A DNA stretch of 64,000 nucleotides from assembly GCF_013170705.1 (NCBI RefSeq), contig NZ_CP033334.1:4751501-4815500 (forward strand), in the 5' to 3' direction. This DNA comes from Mesorhizobium loti (GTDB lineage: Bacteria; Pseudomonadota; Alphaproteobacteria; Rhizobiales; Rhizobiaceae). The notes beneath the pieces are model-generated. The model worked only from the letters and a program-made list of their open reading frames with translations. It did not search any database and had not been told where the DNA came from. Each line of letters begins with the position of its first letter. Within the stretch, counting starts at the first letter, position 1. Shown here piece after piece: positions 35,866-44,688 of this stretch. Made by a program: the position numbers and the translations under genes.

Positions 35866-35884
35866 GCGCAGGAAAAGGTTCGAA
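35866..35884 (-). promoter_or_regulatory. Shared promoter-like box, copy 2 (His-rich gene)
   Basis: The same 19 nt as at 35442-35460 lie here 18 nt from a matching hairpin GAGGCGA/TCGCCTC (35829-35847), which is 23 nt from the ATG at 35805. The conserved geometry of box, hairpin and start suggests co-regulation of the two genes. Confidence 0.45.
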
Positions 35885-35964
35885 GGTCGAGGAGATTTTT
35901 CGGTGAGGCGAAAGGAGTAGCGAGAGGCGGATCACACGAGGTCGCAGCCCGCCGTTGACTACCC

Positions 35965-36132
35965 TCACCCCATGCCCGTGATGTGACGCAGCCAGAAGGC
36001 GAGCGCGATAAAGCCGATGATCGTGGTCACGCCGGTCCAGTCGACATTGGCCTTCCTCACGTCGCTGATGAGCTTGACCAGCAGCATCCAGGCGATGACG
36101 ACGATGGGGAGAATGATGACAAGCCTGATCAT
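35965..36132 (-). CDS. Small membrane protein (55 aa)
   Basis: Function not recognised. This short ORF starts MIRLVIILPIVVIAWMLLVK and ends FIALAFWLRHITGMG. It has a long N-terminal hydrophobic helix (about 3-20), a polar middle (LISDVRKANVDWTG) and a second helix (about 37-49). GGAG lies about 7 nt before the ATG. The composition is clearly that of a two-helix inner membrane protein rather than a random frame. It ends 81 nt upstream of the conserved box of the His-rich gene. Confidence 0.65.
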   Translation of the reverse strand: MIRLVIILPIVVIAWMLLVKLISDVRKANVDWTGVTTIIGFIALAFWLRHITGMG

Positions 36133-36266
36133 GCGACACTCCAGTCCGAAGCGATTGCACCTGGTGTCTATGTAGGAAGCGTCTTGGTGGATTTCAGCAC
36201 GCTGCGGGTAACTGAAAATGGAGTTTTGTCTTTACTGACGCACGAAATATGCTAACGGGGCGCCAT

Positions 36267-36342
36267 GCCCTTGTAGCTCAGCTGGTAGAGCAGCGGTTTT
36301 GTAAACCGAAGGTCGCGGGTTCGATTCCTGCCGGGGGCACCA
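36267..36342 (+). tRNA. tRNA-Thr (TGT)
   Basis: A 76-nt cloverleaf: acceptor GCCCTTG pairs with CGGGGGC (two G-T pairs), D-arm AGCTCAGCTGGTAGAGC, anticodon loop TTTGTAA with anticodon TGT, T-loop TTCGATT, encoded CCA. Confidence 0.97.
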
Positions 36343-36392
36343 GCTCTGACCGACGATTCCCCGAGCGTCCAAATCTTCCGAGCGCGGCCTCC

Positions 36393-36962
36393 CTAGGAGG
36401 CACCCACTGGATGGGCCGATACGTTCGTCCGGGTGAACGTATTCCGCACCCTGACGGACCTGTAGACATACGCGACCCAGATGCCTGTCAAAACAAACGA
36501 AACTATCGGTGCCGCCAGCGCATCGCCTGCGAGCACCTGGCTCACCGGAACACTCAGAATGGAGGCGATCCAGATCGTGTCCAGGACAAAGACGACAGGG
36601 ATCGCAAGCCACTGAAGCAGAAACAATTGCGGAAAGCGATGGCTGCGCCGAAGCATCGACACAAGCACAACCAGCTGAAGCGCCAGAAATGCGAGGTTGA
36701 GGGCAACCTCGCCATACACCACCAGTGGCCCATTGGAGAGGGTCATGAGTTGCTGGTAGCCGTCGGCCGAATTGGCGAAGTCGGCCAGTGTGCGCAGCGG
36801 CGACAATGCCTGACCGATCGCCAGCAGCATCAGCCAACCGCCGAAGCCCACAAGAGCCTCAGGGTTCTGCGACGGCTTCACGGCTGATCGAACGGCAAAG
36901 AAAACAGGCACGCCGATCAACAGCAGCACGATCGCCCAATGCCAGATGGAAAACGCCCCCAT
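36393..36962 (-). CDS. DUF2569-type membrane protein
   Basis: This 189-residue protein has about four or five hydrophobic segments (about residues 8-25, 38-58, 78-103, 112-132 and 140-165). The GFGGWLMLLAIGQALSPLRT segment is the characteristic start of the DUF2569 domain. The function is unknown. It is convergent with tRNA-Thr and on the same strand as the TetR gene, but 123 nt apart. GGAGAGG precedes the ATG closely. Confidence 0.8.
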   Translation of the reverse strand: MGAFSIWHWAIVLLLIGVPVFFAVRSAVKPSQNPEALVGFGGWLMLLAIGQALSPLRTLADFANSADGYQQLMTLSNGPLVVYGEVALNLAFLALQLVVLVSMLRRSHRFPQLFLLQWLAIPVVFVLDTIWIASILSVPVSQVLAGDALAAPIVSFVLTGIWVAYVYRSVRVRNTFTRTNVSAHPVGAS

Positions 36963-37085
36963 CTACCTCTCCCCCTTTTTATACCCTCTCAAGTTGTATC
37001 AGATTTCAGTTTCAACTCAAGAGGCCTCGCATCGAGAGACGTTGGATGCCGAGACAAGGATTTCTCCTGTCTGCTGCTGACTCCC

Positions 37086-37715
37086 TTAAACCCCGATCGC
37101 CGCCACCAATATCCGGTTCTGCCGGCGTATCGCCGCGCGCAGTTCCGGTATCCTGGCCTCGTCGCGCTTCACGAATTCGATGAACATCATGTTCATGTTG
37201 TTGAAGATCAGTTCGCCCAGGGCTGCCCCGTCTATATCCTGCCGTACCAGGCCGATCTGCTGCAACCTGGCGATCAGCGCGCGGATCTGTTCGGTGAGCG
37301 AGCGGTCGAGCGCGGTATAGGCCTGGCCGAACGGGCTGTCAGGCAATTGCGTCGAGATCGCCATCGCCTGCCGCCACATCTCCTTGCTGAGATAGTGTAG
37401 CGAGTGCTCGATATAGATGCCGACCAGCGTGTCCAGCGCATCACCGACATTGGCCGGCGGCCGGGCGACGACGCCGCGCCCGGCATTGAGCACCTCGTTG
37501 ACCTCCAGCGAGACGATGGCGCCGAGGATGTCGCCCTTGTTCTCATAGTAATTGTAGATCGTGCCGACGGAGACCTCGGCCTGGGCGGCGATTGCCTCGA
37601 TCTTGGCACCCTCATAGCCGGCCTCGCGAAAGAGCGCCGCCGCCGCCTCGATGATGCGCCTGTGCCGGTCCGCCTTTTGCCTTGCCCGCAATCCGCTCAT
37701 ATCGCCTCTTGCCAT
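37086..37715 (-). CDS. TetR-family regulator, divergent from ABC operon
   Basis: This is a 209-residue repressor. The N-terminal HTH is typical (RRIIEAAAALFREAGYEGAK then VSVGTIYNYYENKGDILGAI, about 19-67), followed by an all-helical ligand domain. Two palindromes of the form AATTG-nnn-CAATT lie in the 75-nt gap to the divergent ABC substrate-binding gene. It therefore very probably represses both itself and the importer operon. The ligand is unknown and is likely the imported solute or a breakdown product. Confidence 0.88.
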   Translation of the reverse strand: MARGDMSGLRARQKADRHRRIIEAAAALFREAGYEGAKIEAIAAQAEVSVGTIYNYYENKGDILGAIVSLEVNEVLNAGRGVVARPPANVGDALDTLVGIYIEHSLHYLSKEMWRQAMAISTQLPDSPFGQAYTALDRSLTEQIRALIARLQQIGLVRQDIDGAALGELIFNNMNMMFIEFVKRDEARIPELRAAIRRQNRILVAAIGV

Positions 37716-37723
37716 AAAAACAG

Positions 37724-37753
37724 AATTGACTCAATTTTAGAATTGGTTCAATT
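37724..37753. promoter_or_regulatory. Tandem TetR operator palindromes
   Basis: AATTGACTCAATT (37724-37736, perfect 13-nt palindrome) and AATTGGTTCAATT (37741-37753, 5+3+5) have centres 17 bp apart. They lie in the 75-nt divergent region and overlap likely promoters for both directions. Confidence 0.75.
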
Positions 37754-37790
37754 TTTTGCAAGAAGCCACAAAGGCAAGGGAGAACACTCG

Positions 37791-38882
37791 ATGTCCATCA
37801 AATCCGCAGCCGGGAATCCGCTGTCAGTCCTGAAGCGCCACTTGCACGCGGCATGCGCCGCCACGGCACTGCTGCTTGCCGCCGGCAGCCTCGCCGAGGC
37901 CGCAGATCTCAACGCGCTGATCTGGTGCGACCATTCCGATCCAGCGCTGCTGCAGCCCTTCGAGGAGGCCAACAATGTCAAGGTCAACGTCAAGGAATTC
38001 GAGGGCACCGGCGCCGGTCTGGCGATCGTCGAGCAGTCGCAGCCAGGCGACTGGGACGTGATGGTGATCGACAGCATCGACGTGCCGCGCGGTGTCGAAA
38101 AGGGTCTGTTCGAGCCACTGCCGGAAGACAAACTGCCCTTCGCCGACCTCTTCCCCCAGGTGAAGATGGACGGCTCCACAGTGGTGGGCGGCAAGCGTTA
38201 CGGCATCACCGAAAAGTTCGGCTACAACACGATCGGCTTCAACAAGACCAAGGTCGATCCGGCCGACATGCAGTCCCTGGCATCGCTGACATCAGACAAA
38301 TACAAGGGCAAGGTCGCCATCTATGACTATTACCTGCCCGTCATCGGCATGGCGGCGCTCGCCATCGGCAAGAAGACGGCTGACCTCACCGAAGCCGACC
38401 TGCCTGCCCTCAAGGAAGAGCTTCTCAAGATGAAGGCCAATGCCAAGCTGGTCGGCGAAGTGACCGCCAGCCAGACGGCACTCGCCACCGGCGAAGTCGA
38501 TATTCTGGTCGGCGGCGGCGAATGGGTGACGGCGGGGCTGGCGAAGGAAAACCCGGCGCTGGATTTTTCGATCCCGAAAGAGGGCGCGGTGCTGTGGTCG
38601 CAGTCGCTGGCCATGTTCAAGGATTCCAAGAACAAGGACATGGCGCTGAAGTTCATCCAGTACATACTGAGCCCGGAAGGCCAGGCGCGGCTTGCCACTT
38701 CCTCCTGCTATTGGGGCATGCCGTCGAACACCAAGGCAGCGCTGACCGACGACCAGAAGAAGATCCTGCGTTTCGACGAGCAGCCGGGTTTCCTTGCCCG
38801 CGCCCAGTCCTATCCGGCGCCGAATGCCGAACTCGACAAGAAGATGCAGGATATGTGGACTGAAATGCTGCAGGCGAAGTGA
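37791..38882 (+). CDS. ABC transporter substrate-binding protein (spermidine/putrescine type)
   Basis: This is a 363-residue periplasmic binding protein, family 1 of the PotD/PotF type. The start at 37791 (MSIKSAAGNPLSVLKRHLHA) has AAGGGAG upstream. The signal peptide (about 17-38) ends in SLAEAADL. The mature part starts with NALIWCDHSDPALLQPFEEA; YGITEKFGYNTIGFNKTKVD and the C-terminal SPEGQARLATSSCYWGMPSN are typical. It is first in the operon with two permeases, an ATPase and an MBL hydrolase. The exact ligand is uncertain and need not be a polyamine. Confidence 0.88.
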   Translation: MSIKSAAGNPLSVLKRHLHAACAATALLLAAGSLAEAADLNALIWCDHSDPALLQPFEEANNVKVNVKEFEGTGAGLAIVEQSQPGDWDVMVIDSIDVPRGVEKGLFEPLPEDKLPFADLFPQVKMDGSTVVGGKRYGITEKFGYNTIGFNKTKVDPADMQSLASLTSDKYKGKVAIYDYYLPVIGMAALAIGKKTADLTEADLPALKEELLKMKANAKLVGEVTASQTALATGEVDILVGGGEWVTAGLAKENPALDFSIPKEGAVLWSQSLAMFKDSKNKDMALKFIQYILSPEGQARLATSSCYWGMPSNTKAALTDDQKKILRFDEQPGFLARAQSYPAPNAELDKKMQDMWTEMLQAK

Positions 38883-38895
38883 GCGCCCGCCGCTG

Positions 38896-39762
38896 ATGAG
38901 CTCCGCTGGAAACACCTGGCGTGGCCCGCCACGGGCGGGCCGTGCCTTGCCTTGGGCGCTGGTGACGCCGGCGCTTGGCTGGACGCTGCTGTTCTTCGTG
39001 CTGCCGTTCATCGCCATGGGCTTTTCCAGCCTCACGGCGCATGAGGGCGGCGGCTTCACACTTGTCAACTACAGCCAGTTCTTCACCAACCCGTCCTACT
39101 GGCAGGCGATGGTCAACTCGCTGCAGGTGACGGCGATCGTCACCGTGGTCTCGGTGCTGCTCGCCTATCCCTTCGCCTGGATCCTCGCCGAACAGGTGCC
39201 GGAACGCTGGCAGCGGCTGGCGCTGATGCTGGCCGTGCTGCCGTTCTGGACCTCCTATGTCGTGCGCTCCTATTCCTGGCTGCTGGTGCTGGCGCAGAAC
39301 GGTGTCATCAACCGCGTGCTGACAGGTTCAGGTCTCACCTCCGAGCCACTGCAGCTGGCCAATACACGCCTGGCCACCGTCACCGGCTTCGTGCATTTCT
39401 TCGTCATGCTGTTGACGCTGACCATCTTCGCCAACCTCAAGCAACTCAGCCCGAGCTACCGCAAGGCGGCCGCCGATCTCGGCGCCGGGCCGGTGCGGAC
39501 CTTCCTGCATGTCGTCCTGCCGCTGACCCTGCCCGGCATCATGGTCGGCGCCTTCCTCACCTTCGTCCTGTGCATCGGCGACTACATCACGCCGCAGATC
39601 CTCGGCGGCAACAATGAGCTTCTGATGCCGCAACTGGTGATGATGCAGATCGGCCGGCGCGGCGATTTTCCGCTGGCCTCGGCGCTGTCGATCATCCTGA
39701 TGGCGGTGGTGAGCATCGCCTATCTTGCCTGCGCGCGCTGGCTGAAGATCGAGCGGGCGTGA
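38896..39762 (+). CDS. ABC transporter permease (PotB type)
   Basis: This 288-residue inner-membrane permease starts 13 nt after the binding protein gene. It has six hydrophobic segments and the EAA loop (KAAADLGAGPVRTFLHVVLP, about 195-215) that contacts the ATPase. It resembles PotB/PotH permeases. An upstream in-frame extension overlaps the previous gene and is not credible. It pairs with the next permease as a heterodimer. Confidence 0.9.
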   Translation: MSSAGNTWRGPPRAGRALPWALVTPALGWTLLFFVLPFIAMGFSSLTAHEGGGFTLVNYSQFFTNPSYWQAMVNSLQVTAIVTVVSVLLAYPFAWILAEQVPERWQRLALMLAVLPFWTSYVVRSYSWLLVLAQNGVINRVLTGSGLTSEPLQLANTRLATVTGFVHFFVMLLTLTIFANLKQLSPSYRKAAADLGAGPVRTFLHVVLPLTLPGIMVGAFLTFVLCIGDYITPQILGGNNELLMPQLVMMQIGRRGDFPLASALSIILMAVVSIAYLACARWLKIERA

Positions 39763-39764
39763 CC

Positions 39765-40547
39765 ATGCGCCAGTTCGTCCGCGCCGTTTCCTGGGTCTAT
39801 GCGCTTGCCGTCTACGGCTTCATCTTCCTGCCGGTTGTCGTGCTGGTGCTGTTCTCGCTGCAGTCGACCTCCTTCCCCATTCCGCCCTTCACCGGCCCGT
39901 CGCTGCGCTGGTACGACGCGGTGCTCTCCGACGCCCGGCTGACTTCGGCGCTGGTCAATTCGCTGATGGTTGCGGTGCTTTCCTCGGCCGCCGCCGTCAC
40001 GCTGGGCTTCCTCTCGGCCTGGGGTTTCGCTCGCTTCGTGCTGCCGGGCTCGGGCCTGCTGCGCGGTCTGATCACGCTGCCGCTAACGGTCAGCTACCTC
40101 ATCATCGGCATGGGCCTCCTGGTGCTGTTCAACTGGGCCGGCGTGCCGAAATCGCTACTGGCGGCCGGCATCGGCCATGTCGTGATCAACCTGCCGCTGT
40201 GCTTCGCCATCATCTACAGCCAGATGGGCGACCACCAGATCAACATCGAACGCGCCGCGCGCGATCTCGGCGCGCCGGAATGGAAGGTGTTGCTCCTCAT
40301 CACCGTGCCGGTGATGGCGCCGGCCATCTTCGCCGGCTTCTTCCTGTCGATGACCTTCTCCTGGGATGAGTTCGTGATCTCCTTCCTGCTGACGCGCTTC
40401 GATACCACGCTGCCGGTGGAGATCTGGAACCTGTTGCGCTCCGGCCTCAACCCGAAAACCAACGCCGTCGGTTCGCTGGTCTTCGCCGTTTCCATCGTGC
40501 TGGTGGTGCTGTTCGAACTGACCCTGTTGCGGAGAAAGCCGGCATGA
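39765..40547 (+). CDS. ABC transporter permease (PotC type)
   Basis: This is a 260-residue permease with six membrane segments and an EAA loop ERAARDLGAPEWKVLLLITV (about 165-185). The ATG at 39765 lies 2 nt after the previous stop; an overlapping GTG at 39759 is an alternative. FSLQSTSFPIPPFTGPSLRW after helix 1 is typical of PotC-type subunits. It overlaps the ATPase gene by 4 nt. Confidence 0.9.
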   Translation: MRQFVRAVSWVYALAVYGFIFLPVVVLVLFSLQSTSFPIPPFTGPSLRWYDAVLSDARLTSALVNSLMVAVLSSAAAVTLGFLSAWGFARFVLPGSGLLRGLITLPLTVSYLIIGMGLLVLFNWAGVPKSLLAAGIGHVVINLPLCFAIIYSQMGDHQINIERAARDLGAPEWKVLLLITVPVMAPAIFAGFFLSMTFSWDEFVISFLLTRFDTTLPVEIWNLLRSGLNPKTNAVGSLVFAVSIVLVVLFELTLLRRKPA

Positions 40548-41608
40548 GCGCGCCCCTGGTCGACATCCGCAACGTCTCGCACCGTTTCGGGCAGCTGGCC
40601 GTACTGAAAGACATCTCGCTGCGGATCGAGCCCGGCAGCTACACGATCCTGCTCGGCCCGTCCGGCTCCGGCAAGACGACGCTGCTTTCTATCCTGGGCG
40701 GCTTCGTCACGCCCAGCGAGGGCAAGGTGTTCATCCGCGGCGCGGACTGCACCTCGACGCCGCCGGCCAGGCGCCCGACGACGACCGTGTTCCAGGACTA
40801 CGCGCTGTTTCCGCATATGAGCGTCGGTGGCAATGTCGGGTTTGGGCTGCGCATGCAGGGCGTCGACGGCGCGACACGCGCCGCCCGGGCGCGCGAGGCG
40901 CTGGCGCTGGTCGGGCTGGGCTCCGCCTTCGACAAGAAACCGCACCAGCTTTCCGGCGGCCAGCGGCAGCGCGTGGCGCTGGCGCGTGCGCTGGTGATCG
41001 AGCCGGCGGTTCTGCTGCTCGACGAGCCGCTCGGTGCGCTCGACCTCAAACTGCGCCGGCAGATGCAGGACGAATTGAAAGCGATCCAGAAACGCGTCGG
41101 CACCGCGTTCATCCATGTCACCCACGACCAGGAGGAGGCGATGGCGCTGGCCGACCACTGCGTGGTGATGAACGATGGCCGCATCGAGGACGAAGGCCCG
41201 CCCGAGCGCGTCTATCACAGGCCGGCGACGCGCTTTTCGGCCACCTTCATGGGTGAAAGCACGATCCTTGCCGGCAAGGTGACGGACGCCAGGGACAGGA
41301 CGATCACCGTCACGACGCCTGTCGGACCGGTTTTGGTGCCCGGCACTTTGCCCGCGGGTTCGGCCATTGCGCTGGCCATACGGCCGGAGCATCTCATTCT
41401 CGGCGGGGCCGCGGGTACCGCGGGTCTCGGCACGGCAAAAGTGAGCGACGTGGTCTTCCAGGGCAGTTTCAAGCGCGTGCTTGCCATTTCCGCCGAAGAT
41501 CCCTCGCTGCAGTTCATCGCCAAGCTGCAAGCGTCAGCCACCGTTCAGCCCGGCGACACGGTTGCCGTTTCGTGCGATACCGACCAGATCATCGTTTTGG
41601 CGGACTGA
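40544..41608 (+). CDS. ABC transporter ATP-binding protein (PotA type)
   Basis: This 354-residue ATPase energises the importer. It has Walker A GPSGSGKTT (about 37-45), Q-loop FQDYALFPHM, signature LSGGQRQRVALARAL, Walker B VLLLDEPLGALD and the H-loop in FIHVTHDQEEA. A C-terminal TOBE-type domain (about 240-350) may sense ligand. It overlaps the permease gene by ATGA and is followed 1 nt later by the MBL hydrolase gene, so all five genes form one transcription unit. Confidence 0.93.
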   Translation: MSAPLVDIRNVSHRFGQLAVLKDISLRIEPGSYTILLGPSGSGKTTLLSILGGFVTPSEGKVFIRGADCTSTPPARRPTTTVFQDYALFPHMSVGGNVGFGLRMQGVDGATRAARAREALALVGLGSAFDKKPHQLSGGQRQRVALARALVIEPAVLLLDEPLGALDLKLRRQMQDELKAIQKRVGTAFIHVTHDQEEAMALADHCVVMNDGRIEDEGPPERVYHRPATRFSATFMGESTILAGKVTDARDRTITVTTPVGPVLVPGTLPAGSAIALAIRPEHLILGGAAGTAGLGTAKVSDVVFQGSFKRVLAISAEDPSLQFIAKLQASATVQPGDTVAVSCDTDQIIVLAD

Positions 41609-41609
41609 A

Positions 41610-42371
41610 ATGGGAAGTTTTCCGGCCATCGACGCCGCTGATTGGTACGAGACCATCCGCATGGCCGACGGCGTCACGCTGATCCACGAGCCATGGATCA
41701 AGCCGTTCTTCCGCTGCAACATCTGGCATGTGCGCGGCCGCGACCGTGACCTGCTGTTCGACACCGGTCTTGGCCATTTCAGCCTGCGCGCGCATGTGCC
41801 TTTGGTGAGCGAGCGCAAGCTGACCTGCGTCGCCAGCCACACGCATTTCGACCATATCGGCTGCCATCACGAATTTCCCGACCGCTGCGTGCACCGTGCC
41901 GAGGCGGAGATCCTCGCCGATCCGCGCAATGAATGGACAGTGGCTGACCGCTATGCGACCGACGATATGTTTGATCGATTGCCGCGGGGTTGGGAGTCGT
42001 CCCGCTACCGGATCCTGCCCGCCCCTGCCGACCGTCTGCTCTTACATGGCGATGTCGTCGATCTCGGCGACCGAGCCTTCGAGGTGATCCACACACCCGG
42101 CCATTCACCCGGAGGCATCGCGCTCTACGAGGAGAAGACCGGCATCCTGCTGTCCGGCGACATCGTCTATGATGGCCCGCTGATCGACGACGCCTACCAC
42201 TCGGATGTCCCGGACTATGTGGCGACACTGCTCGCCATGCGCGACCTTGATGTCTCGGTCGTGCATGGCGGCCATTTTCCGAGCTTCGGCAAGGTGCGCT
42301 ACCGCCAGCTTATAGACGAATACCTGGCGCGGAAGCGGCAGGCAGGCTGCCATCTGCGGCAGTCCCCGTAG
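41610..42371 (+). CDS. MBL-fold metallohydrolase in the ABC operon
   Basis: This is a 253-residue metallo-beta-lactamase-fold enzyme. The metal motif HTHFDHIG (about 71-78) supplies the HxHxDH site, and further ligands lie in VIHTPGHSPGGIAL (about 153-166), LLSGDIVYDGPL and VVHGGHFPSFG. It starts 1 nt after the ATPase stop, so translation is coupled. The family includes lactonases, thioesterases and glyoxalases; the placement suggests it cleaves the imported solute or a product of the nearby amidase. The specific reaction is unknown. Confidence 0.88.
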   Translation: MGSFPAIDAADWYETIRMADGVTLIHEPWIKPFFRCNIWHVRGRDRDLLFDTGLGHFSLRAHVPLVSERKLTCVASHTHFDHIGCHHEFPDRCVHRAEAEILADPRNEWTVADRYATDDMFDRLPRGWESSRYRILPAPADRLLLHGDVVDLGDRAFEVIHTPGHSPGGIALYEEKTGILLSGDIVYDGPLIDDAYHSDVPDYVATLLAMRDLDVSVVHGGHFPSFGKVRYRQLIDEYLARKRQAGCHLRQSP

Positions 42372-42376
42372 TCAGA

Positions 42377-43078
42377 TCAACGCATCAATTCGAAATGCCG
42401 TGGAAATGCCTGATGCAGCAGGAGCAGCATGGTCTTGCGCAGCACATCGGTGTCACGGCTGGAAGGGTTCAGATGATCCCAATACCACGCGCCGTGAACC
42501 AGATAATTCAGGCTCTCGGACAAGGTTTGTATGTCGACGCCGGCATAGCCGCCGCTGCGCGAAATCTCGACCAGCAGCTCGCGCGCTTCGGCGGTATAGG
42601 CCAGGTCGCTCGGCAGGCCGATCTCATTGTAAATCTGCATACTTTTACGGTCGCTGGAGAACACGACGAAGACAGAAACCCATTTCGGATGCTGCCGGGC
42701 GAAGCGCTGCGCGCAATCGACCGCGCCCAACAGCCGTTCAGCCGGTGACAGGCCGGGTGCCCGCACCAGCGTGACCCAGAGCGCGTCATACTGATCGCTG
42801 AGATACTGCAGCACCGCCCGGAACAGATTCTCCTTGCTGCGGAAATGAAAGACGACCAGCGCATTGGACGAGCCGACATGTTCGGCGATGCGCTGCATGG
42901 TGACGCTCGCCAGGCCCTCCTCCGCGATGAGCTCGATGGTGGCGTCGATGATGCGCTGCACACTCGCTTCGCCACGCTCGCGCCGACGGTCCCTGGGCGG
43001 CGCCGCATCGTTTGCCGCGCCCTTCGTTGCCACAGCCTTACGTTTCTCCGGCTTTGCCGTTGGCTTGCGTTGCGCCAT
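42377..43078 (-). CDS. TetR-family regulator (basic N-terminal extension)
   Basis: This 233-residue regulator has a Lys/Arg/Ala-rich extension of about 35 residues before the HTH (RIIDATIELIAEEGLASVTM, then VGSSNALVVFHFRSKENLFR). The C-terminal region resembles BetI-like members (WVSVFVVFSSDRKSMQIYNE). It is the last gene of the binding protein-amidase-TetR set on the minus strand and is convergent with the ABC operon (5-nt gap). It probably controls its own operon, perhaps also the importer. Confidence 0.85.
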   Translation of the reverse strand: MAQRKPTAKPEKRKAVATKGAANDAAPPRDRRRERGEASVQRIIDATIELIAEEGLASVTMQRIAEHVGSSNALVVFHFRSKENLFRAVLQYLSDQYDALWVTLVRAPGLSPAERLLGAVDCAQRFARQHPKWVSVFVVFSSDRKSMQIYNEIGLPSDLAYTAEARELLVEISRSGGYAGVDIQTLSESLNYLVHGAWYWDHLNPSSRDTDVLRKTMLLLLHQAFPRHFELMR

Positions 43079-43166
43079 TTCGTCAGGCCTTTCGGACCGG
43101 CGGCGGAACTATCCCGCCGCATAAGTTACTTCGGCATATGGCACGCCGGCTCATCGCGGAAATCGC

Positions 43167-44594
43167 TCAAAGCGCCGGCCGTGTCCGCGCGTTTCCATAC
43201 CATTGGCCCTGCGCCGTTTCATAGGCCAACCCTGCCCGGAAGACATCGGCATCGCTATAGGTGCGGCCGATGATCTGAATGCCGGTCGGCACGCCATTGG
43301 CGGCGCGGCCCGACGGTATGGTCAGGACCGGGCAGCGGCTCAGCATGTTGAACGGCGTCGTCATCACCCATCCCAGCGAGGGGTTCACCTCTTTGCCGTT
43401 GATCTCGACCTTGTCACTGGTCTGGTCGAACTCCGCCGGCACCGCGGGAAGCGCGTTCGTCGGGCAGATCAGCACGTCGTAGGTCTCGAGCAACGGACCA
43501 AGCGTCTGGTACATCCGTGCCGCCACATCGAGGGTCGCGACAAACTCCGTGGCCTTGGATTTCTGCCCGTCCTCTGCGAACTGCCTGGCATAGCTGGTCA
43601 TGTCCTTACCGTGCTTCTTGAGCAGTTGCGACAGGGAGGCCCCGAACAGGTGCTCGAGATAAGCGATGCCGGCCTTGAGCACTTCATCACCCCACCCGAG
43701 ATCGACCTCCTCGACCGTGGCACCCAGCGCGCGGAACACATCGCAGGCGGCAAGCGTATTCTTCCGCACGTCGGGATGGACTTCAAAGGAACCGAGATCC
43801 ATCGAAAAAGCGATCTTCCAGCCCTTGATCGGCTTGTAGTCGAGCGGCAGGCGCAGTTTGGGACGCAGCGTGGCGATGTCGAGGGGGCTTGGTCCGGCCA
43901 TGACATTCTGCAGCAGGATCGCATCCCTGACGTTTCGCGCCAGCGGCCCGGTGTGGCAATAGAAATCGAGGTTGAAGGGCGGCTCGTCCGGATTGCGGCC
44001 GTAAGGCGGTTTGAAGCCGACAAGACCGCAGGCCGAGGCGGGAATGCGGATGGACCCGGCGATGTCAGAGCCGGTGGCGATCGCCGATGTGCCGGAAGCG
44101 AGCGTTGCAGCCGAACCGCCTGAGGAGCCGCCCGGCGTGAAGTCGCGATTCCATGGATTGCGGGTGACACCCCACCGCTTCGACCAAGTATAGCCGGCGC
44201 AGCTGAATTCCGGTGTCGCCGTGCGGGCATGGACGATGCCGCCAGCCTTCATGATGCGTTCGTTCATGGTCGAGGTGTGGCCACCAATGGCATCCTTCGA
44301 CAGCAGCGAGCCGTGCGAGGTCGGCTTGCCCTTGATGTAGCTCTCGTCCTTGATGCCGATGGGCAGCCCTTCGAGCGCGCCGGTCCTGGCGCCCTTTGCG
44401 TATTTCGCCTCGGCCTTGGCGGCCAGCTCCATTGCTTCCTCGAAATGCGTGAAGGTGTGGCAGTTGATCGCCGATCTGGTGGCTTCGGCACGACTGATGG
44501 TGGCCCGCATCAATTCGACGGGCGACAGTTTCTTCGCCTTGAACAGCCGCAGCGCCTCATTGGCCGGCATGTAGCAAAGGTCGAGATCGGACAT
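43167..44594 (-). CDS. Amidase signature family hydrolase
   Basis: This is a 475-residue amidase. The start MSDLDLCYMPANEALRLFK at 44594 has GGGAG upstream; the ORF frame to 44735 is an extension without signal. The Ser-cisSer-Lys triad is visible: Lys in LPIGIKDESYIKG (about 78), cis-Ser in TPGGSSGGSAAT (about 150) and Ser in TGSDIAGSIRIPAS (about 174). It follows a periplasmic binding protein gene by 94 nt. The substrate is probably an amide taken up by the neighbouring transport system; the family is too broad to say more. Confidence 0.9.
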   Translation of the reverse strand: MSDLDLCYMPANEALRLFKAKKLSPVELMRATISRAEATRSAINCHTFTHFEEAMELAAKAEAKYAKGARTGALEGLPIGIKDESYIKGKPTSHGSLLSKDAIGGHTSTMNERIMKAGGIVHARTATPEFSCAGYTWSKRWGVTRNPWNRDFTPGGSSGGSAATLASGTSAIATGSDIAGSIRIPASACGLVGFKPPYGRNPDEPPFNLDFYCHTGPLARNVRDAILLQNVMAGPSPLDIATLRPKLRLPLDYKPIKGWKIAFSMDLGSFEVHPDVRKNTLAACDVFRALGATVEEVDLGWGDEVLKAGIAYLEHLFGASLSQLLKKHGKDMTSYARQFAEDGQKSKATEFVATLDVAARMYQTLGPLLETYDVLICPTNALPAVPAEFDQTSDKVEINGKEVNPSLGWVMTTPFNMLSRCPVLTIPSGRAANGVPTGIQIIGRTYSDADVFRAGLAYETAQGQWYGNARTRPAL

Positions 44595-44688
44595 CGGAAG
44601 TCTCCCGCGATCGTGAGATCGCACTTGGCATGAAGGGTTGCCGGACCGCGCATCGCGGTCCGGTGGCTGTTCGTTGGTGTTGGCGGCG

